DNA from: Leptospira adleri
GTDB lineage: Bacteria; Spirochaetota; Leptospiria; Leptospirales; Leptospiraceae
Assembly: GCF_002811985.1 (NCBI RefSeq)
Contig: NZ_NPDU01000050.1
Span: 1 to 33,011, forward strand
DNA: 33,011 bases
Reading direction: 5' to 3'
In this document: one piece after another, positions 29,667-33,011 of the stretch
Layout of the letters: each line of letters begins with the position of its first letter
How positions within the stretch are numbered: the stretch's first letter is position 1
The notes under the pieces: generated by a model
Told to the model about the DNA's origin: nothing
What the model saw: only the letters and a program-made list of their open reading frames with translations
Database searches by the model: none
Program-made: the position numbers and the translations under genes

Positions 29667-30650
29667 ATGAACTTCAAACGCGAATACAATTTAGAAAAGT
29701 TTGTAAACAATTCATTGGATCTCATTTCGATTCAACGATTGGACGGCACCGTCATTCAAGTGAATCCTTCTTTTGAAAGGATCTTAGGTTGGTCCGAGAA
29801 GGATCTCCTTGGCAGGAATCCGTTTCACCTCTTACATCCGGACGATTTGGATTCTACTCTGAAAGAAATTGAAAAATTGAATCAGGGAATTCCCACGCTT
29901 GCATTTCAAAATCGTTATCGATGTTTCGATGGAAGTTATAAATTTTTCGCCTGGACCTGTTATCCCGACTTAAAGGAAGGACTTCTGTACACTTCCGGAC
30001 GCGATATTACGGATCTTGTGGAATCCAACCGGAAGATCAGCCAACTCGCGGCAAAACTCAAAGAAACGAATGATAAACTTTTTGAACAAGCTTCGACCGA
30101 TCCGCTTACAAAACTCAAAAATCGTAGGGCTTTCCAAGAAGAATTGCAATACCTCATTCGCCTTGCTCTAAAGGAAGAAACACCGATTTCGCTCTTGATG
30201 GTCGACGCAGATCACTTCAAAGCGTTCAACGATCAGTTCGGTCATCTGGAGGGGGATCAGGTTTTGGTTCACCTAGGGAATCTCCTCCTTCGATCCACGA
30301 GAGAAAGCGATATTGTCGCTCGGTACGGAGGGGAAGAATTCATCATCGCGCTTCCGGGAGCTTCCGAAAAAGAGGCCGCCACAATCGCGGAATCCATAGC
30401 AAGAACGATCCGAGATTTTTCGTGCGAGAAAAAGAACGTAACCGTAAGCATAGGGATCTCTACGATTCAGTTTCATTCCAATCGATGGAATGAGAATACC
30501 GACTTTCAAAAGCTTCTCATTGAAAACGCGGACCAGGCCTTGTATCAATCCAAAATCAACGGTAGAAACAGAGTAACCCATCATTCCTCCATCGATCCAA
30601 AGAATCTTCTTTCTCCTCGTCTCGACTCGGATTGTTCCCATACGGAATGA
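29667..30650 (+). CDS. PAS-GGDEF diguanylate cyclase, copy 1
   Basis: A soluble protein of 327 residues: PAS domain (about 8-120, with DGTVIQVNPSFERILGW and LHPDDLD), a coiled-coil signalling helix (SNRKISQLAAKLKETNDKLF, about 117-140), and a GGDEF domain. The active-site loop is GGEEF (ARYGGEEFIIALPG), and DPLTKLKNRR, DADHFKAFND and VSIGIST are intact. The inhibitory I-site RxxD is present five residues before the loop (RESD), so product inhibition by c-di-GMP is expected. The start ATG has no clear ribosome site. It is the first of three tandem paralogues. The PAS ligand is unknown. Confidence 0.93.
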   Translation: MNFKREYNLEKFVNNSLDLISIQRLDGTVIQVNPSFERILGWSEKDLLGRNPFHLLHPDDLDSTLKEIEKLNQGIPTLAFQNRYRCFDGSYKFFAWTCYPDLKEGLLYTSGRDITDLVESNRKISQLAAKLKETNDKLFEQASTDPLTKLKNRRAFQEELQYLIRLALKEETPISLLMVDADHFKAFNDQFGHLEGDQVLVHLGNLLLRSTRESDIVARYGGEEFIIALPGASEKEAATIAESIARTIRDFSCEKKNVTVSIGISTIQFHSNRWNENTDFQKLLIENADQALYQSKINGRNRVTHHSSIDPKNLLSPRLDSDCSHTE

Positions 30651-30677
30651 TCCATTATACAATTGAGGACTTTGACC

Positions 30678-31628
30678 ATGACCTATAAAAACGAATACAA
30701 CCTTGAAAAGTTCTACAATTACTCCCTGGATCTTTTTTCGATCCAAAGAATGGACGGAACCGTGATTTCGGTAAACCCGGCCTTTGAAAAAATTCTCAGC
30801 TGGGCGGCGGAAGATCTCCTCGGGAAAAATCCTTTCGATCTTTTACACCCGGAAGACGTTGAAGAAACGATGCAGGAATTTTCCAAACTCAATACCGGAG
30901 TTCCGAAAGCCTCGATTCAAAACCGGCTTCGATGTGCGAACGGAGACTATAAATATCTTTCCTGGACCGGTTTTCCCGATCTTGAAGCCGGTTTGGTTTA
31001 CATCACCGGCCGCGATATCACCGAGCTTATCGAGTCCAATCAAAAGATCAGTCAGTTAGCCGCGGAACTCAAAGAAGCAAACGATCAATTGTTCGAACAG
31101 GCGTCGACCGATCCTTTAACAAAGCTCAAAAACAGAAGGGCCTTCAACGAAGAATTGCATTATCAGATTCATCTCGCGCAAAAACAGGAAAGTCAAATTT
31201 CACTGATGATGATCGACGCGGATCATTTCAAAGCATACAACGATCAGTTCGGTCATCCGGAGGGAGATCGGGTTTTGATTCTTCTTGCGGACCTTCTTTC
31301 GAAAGTCGTAAGGGAAAACGGTATCGTCGCTCGTTACGGCGGAGAAGAATTCATCGTCGCGTTGCCGGACACTTCCGTCGAGGCGGCGCTTTCGCTCGCG
31401 GAAACCATGCTTAAAACGATTCGTAATTTTTCCTGGGACAATAAAAAAATCACGATCAGCATCGGAATCTCAACGTTTCAGTTCGATTCTTCTTCCTTAA
31501 AGAGCAAGGATTACGTTCAAAGACTGATCGAAACGGCGGACCGAGCCTTGTATCAATCGAAAATCAAAGGAAGAGACAGGGCCACTCACTGTTTGAAAGT
31601 AGATTCCGAATGTGAAAGACTGAAATGA
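30678..31628 (+). CDS. PAS-GGDEF diguanylate cyclase, copy 2
   Basis: From ATG 30678 (GAGGA about 8 nt upstream) the protein is 316 residues, a close paralogue of the previous gene (for example TYKNEYNLEKF against NFKREYNLEKF, and DADHFKAYNDQFGHPEGD against DADHFKAFNDQFGHLEGD). It has a PAS domain, a linking helix and a GGDEF domain with GGEEF intact, so it should make c-di-GMP. The I-site position reads RENG instead of RESD, meaning the Asp is lost and feedback inhibition is probably weaker or absent. It lies 27 bp after copy 1, so it is in the same operon, and its stop overlaps the start of copy 3 by 4 bp. Confidence 0.93.
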   Translation: MTYKNEYNLEKFYNYSLDLFSIQRMDGTVISVNPAFEKILSWAAEDLLGKNPFDLLHPEDVEETMQEFSKLNTGVPKASIQNRLRCANGDYKYLSWTGFPDLEAGLVYITGRDITELIESNQKISQLAAELKEANDQLFEQASTDPLTKLKNRRAFNEELHYQIHLAQKQESQISLMMIDADHFKAYNDQFGHPEGDRVLILLADLLSKVVRENGIVARYGGEEFIVALPDTSVEAALSLAETMLKTIRNFSWDNKKITISIGISTFQFDSSSLKSKDYVQRLIETADRALYQSKIKGRDRATHCLKVDSECERLK

Positions 31629-32156
31629 AATCTTCAATCAGTCCATTGAAAATCATGACAAGCGCTCTTTTTCCTAAAATGAATAAGCAAAATCGCTCCA
31701 ATCGTTCCTATATCGTTTTAAAAAAACTTTCCGATCGACGATATGGAATCAGAGGGCGTCCTTATCAACAAGGAGTTAGATCAAAAAATTCAGAACCTCA
31801 GGACAATAACTTTCGACATTCTTACCTAAACGAATTCAATTTTGAAAATTTCTATAATTATTCTCTATATCTGTTTTCGATTCAGAGAATGGATGGAACT
31901 GTCATTTCGGTAAATCCTTCGTTCCCGCACATTTTGGAGTGGCCGGATGAAGAATTACTCGGACAAAACCCTTTTCACTTAGTACATCCTGAAGATATGG
32001 AAGTGCTGATTCAAGAATTTCAAAAATTCAATCAGAACCTTTCTCAATAGATCCTGCCAATTCAAGTTCAGAATATTTTTTAAACTCGAGTGGAAGGATG
32101 ATTCATATTACAATCTGCAATCAAAGGCAAAGATTCCATCTGTTAAGATTCTTTGA
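31625..32156 (+). pseudogene. Decayed third PAS-GGDEF paralogue
   Basis: The open frame at 31625-32050 (141 residues) has an unrelated basic N-terminal ~70 residues, then a PAS segment nearly identical in pattern to copies 1 and 2 (FENFYNYSLYLFSIQRMDGT, SVNPSFPHILEW, LLGQNPFHLVHPEDME). It stops at 32048-32050, in the middle of the PAS domain. The next frame (32061-32156) reads FKFRIFFKLEWKDDSYYNLQ, which resembles the continuation QNRYRCFDGSYKFFAW of the paralogue, ending in TGA. The GGDEF domain is missing. This is consistent with a frameshift and deletion. It overlaps copy 2 by ATGA and may still be translated as a short PAS fragment. Confidence 0.7.
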
Positions 32157-32240
32157 AAACAAATAGAAGGCAATCCCTGAATAGCAATTCAGGAGTTAAG
32201 TCTCTCCATTTGTTTCAACAATCAAGCAAAGGAGCTTTTG

Positions 32241-32915
32241 ATGTTTCAAAAACTTTTCACTTTCATTTGTGTAATTTCGTTTTCAATTACACTTTTTTCC
32301 TGCGAAGATTCTAAAGATGACGACACGAGCCTATTCGTATTATTGTATTCTTTAATCAGCATGAACACTACCGGAAACGCAACTTGCAAAGAAGCAGCGT
32401 TTTGCAGAACCTTCGTTGCGACTAACAATGGCGCCGGCTTTTCAGGAAATTTAGGCGGCGTTTCCGGAGCGGATGCGAAATGTATGGCGGAAAAACCTTC
32501 CACCCTTACGGGAAGTTACAAAGCTCTTATCGTTGCAGGAGGAAATTCGCCGAGAAGCATTGTTCCGAACAAAAATAACTGGGTCTTATTTCCAAACAAG
32601 GAATACCGTAGAAAGGATGGGACGACTGTAACTTTCACAACAAACGCACAAGCGATTGTAACGTCGAATCTTTCGAACGGAATCGATGGAGGAGCAAAAA
32701 CCTATTTCTGGTCCGGATTAAGTAGCCCGGCGAACGGGACCGGTTTGTGGGAGGAAGGCAACAATTGCTTAGAGTGGACTTCGGCAAGCGGAGTAGAACC
32801 AGGACAGGCGGGCAACACGGCGGAAATTTCCGCCGATTTAACTCCCGAAGGTGCTTTTACAATTGATACTCATGCTTGTAATTCGAACTTGAAGTTACTC
32901 TGTGTAGAGCAGTAA
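32241..32915 (+). CDS. DUF1554-family lipoprotein
   Basis: From the ATG at 32241 (AAGGAG 7 nt upstream) the product is 224 residues. It has a lipoprotein signal peptide with relaxed lipobox LFSC (Cys21). Asp/Glu-rich residues and a short spacer follow, then a DUF1554 domain (about 55-224) marked by CRTFVATNNGAGFSGNLGG, SGADAKC, YKALIVAGG, NWVLFPNKEYRR, YFWSGL, CLEWTS and the C-terminal LKLLCVEQ. Six or more cysteines suggest disulfides in an exported, C-type-lectin-like fold. In Leptospira this domain occurs in surface lipoproteins of endostatin-like character, often linked to host-protein binding, which is family knowledge rather than something shown here. It is followed by a strong hairpin and appears monocistronic. 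Confidence 0.85.
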   Translation: MFQKLFTFICVISFSITLFSCEDSKDDDTSLFVLLYSLISMNTTGNATCKEAAFCRTFVATNNGAGFSGNLGGVSGADAKCMAEKPSTLTGSYKALIVAGGNSPRSIVPNKNNWVLFPNKEYRRKDGTTVTFTTNAQAIVTSNLSNGIDGGAKTYFWSGLSSPANGTGLWEEGNNCLEWTSASGVEPGQAGNTAEISADLTPEGAFTIDTHACNSNLKLLCVEQ

Positions 32916-32920
32916 AAATT

Positions 32921-32951
32921 AGGCACACCGTATCGAATACGGTGTGCCTTT
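32921..32951 (+). terminator. Hairpin terminator after the DUF1554 gene
   Basis: A perfect 13-bp inverted repeat (32921-32933 with 32937-32949), AGGCACACCGTAT paired with ATACGGTGTGCCT, around a CGA loop lies 5 bp after the stop. A short TTT follows, so it is a plausible, if T-poor, intrinsic terminator. Confidence 0.7.
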
Positions 32952-32964
32952 CCATCCTCTTGAA

Positions 32965-33011
32965 AACTCCGTTCCATTGAAGGTAAGGATTCACAACGGA
33001 AGTTATTTTTT
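32965..33011 (+). terminator. Possible second terminator-like hairpin at the window edge
   Basis: AACTCCGTT (32965-32973) pairs with AACGGAAGTT (32995-33004) with a one-base bulge and a 21-nt loop, followed by ATTTTTT at the window end. It could back up the first terminator, or end a gene beyond the window. It is weakly supported. Confidence 0.35.

Overview
The window looks like a chromosomal segment of a Leptospira species (a spirochaete). This rests on the gene set and style rather than on any marker gene: a DUF1554 lipoprotein with a relaxed spirochaetal lipobox, many long soluble PAS-type sensors, single-domain cyclic-nucleotide signalling proteins, an outer-membrane beta-barrel paired with a chemoreceptor, and intergenic repeats. 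Base composition is moderate (by eye low-to-mid 40s percent GC). I cannot name the species. No rRNA, tRNA, CRISPR array, insertion sequence or prophage is visible.

Layout. 1-5.8 kb: the tail of a plus-strand gene, then a mostly minus-strand block: DUF192 protein, an interspersed repeat, and a three-gene run (secreted protein, membrane SpoIIE/RsbU-type phosphatase, enoyl-CoA hydratase). A plus-strand secreted zinc-metalloprotease-like protein with an anthrax-lethal-factor-like C-terminal motif follows, then a small membrane protein and thiopurine methyltransferase. 6.1-10.3 kb: a secreted TonB-C-like protein, a dCache chemoreceptor and, just upstream of it, an outer-membrane beta-barrel. 11.1-15.5 kb: a giant soluble histidine kinase with seven PAS domains and one GAF domain. 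16.3-19.1 kb: a small membrane protein, a single-domain response regulator and a REC-GGDEF(degenerate)-EAL protein. 19.4-21.0 kb: the most unusual gene, a fusion of a 2Fe-2S ferredoxin, a class III adenylate cyclase and a class I (ascorbate-peroxidase-like) peroxidase domain whose proximal haem His is replaced by Arg. 21.1-23.3 kb: a DUF898 membrane protein and an M48 metallopeptidase. 23.3-29.1 kb: housekeeping genes hisC, rarA and mutL with small genes and a DedA/VTT protein. 29.7-32.2 kb: tandem PAS-GGDEF diguanylate cyclases, of which the third copy is decayed. 32.2-33.0 kb: a DUF1554 lipoprotein and its terminator.

The segment is dense in signal transduction. It contains two intact diguanylate cyclases, one probable c-di-GMP phosphodiesterase, one cAMP cyclase, a histidine kinase, a single-domain receiver, a PP2C-type phosphatase and a chemoreceptor. 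The adenylate cyclase and the EAL protein are transcribed divergently from one intergenic region that is rich in inverted repeats. Two small genes of 56 codons (23252-23422 minus and 25024-25194 plus) lie between housekeeping genes and are easily missed. The best candidate for an undescribed system is the ferredoxin-cyclase-peroxidase fusion.
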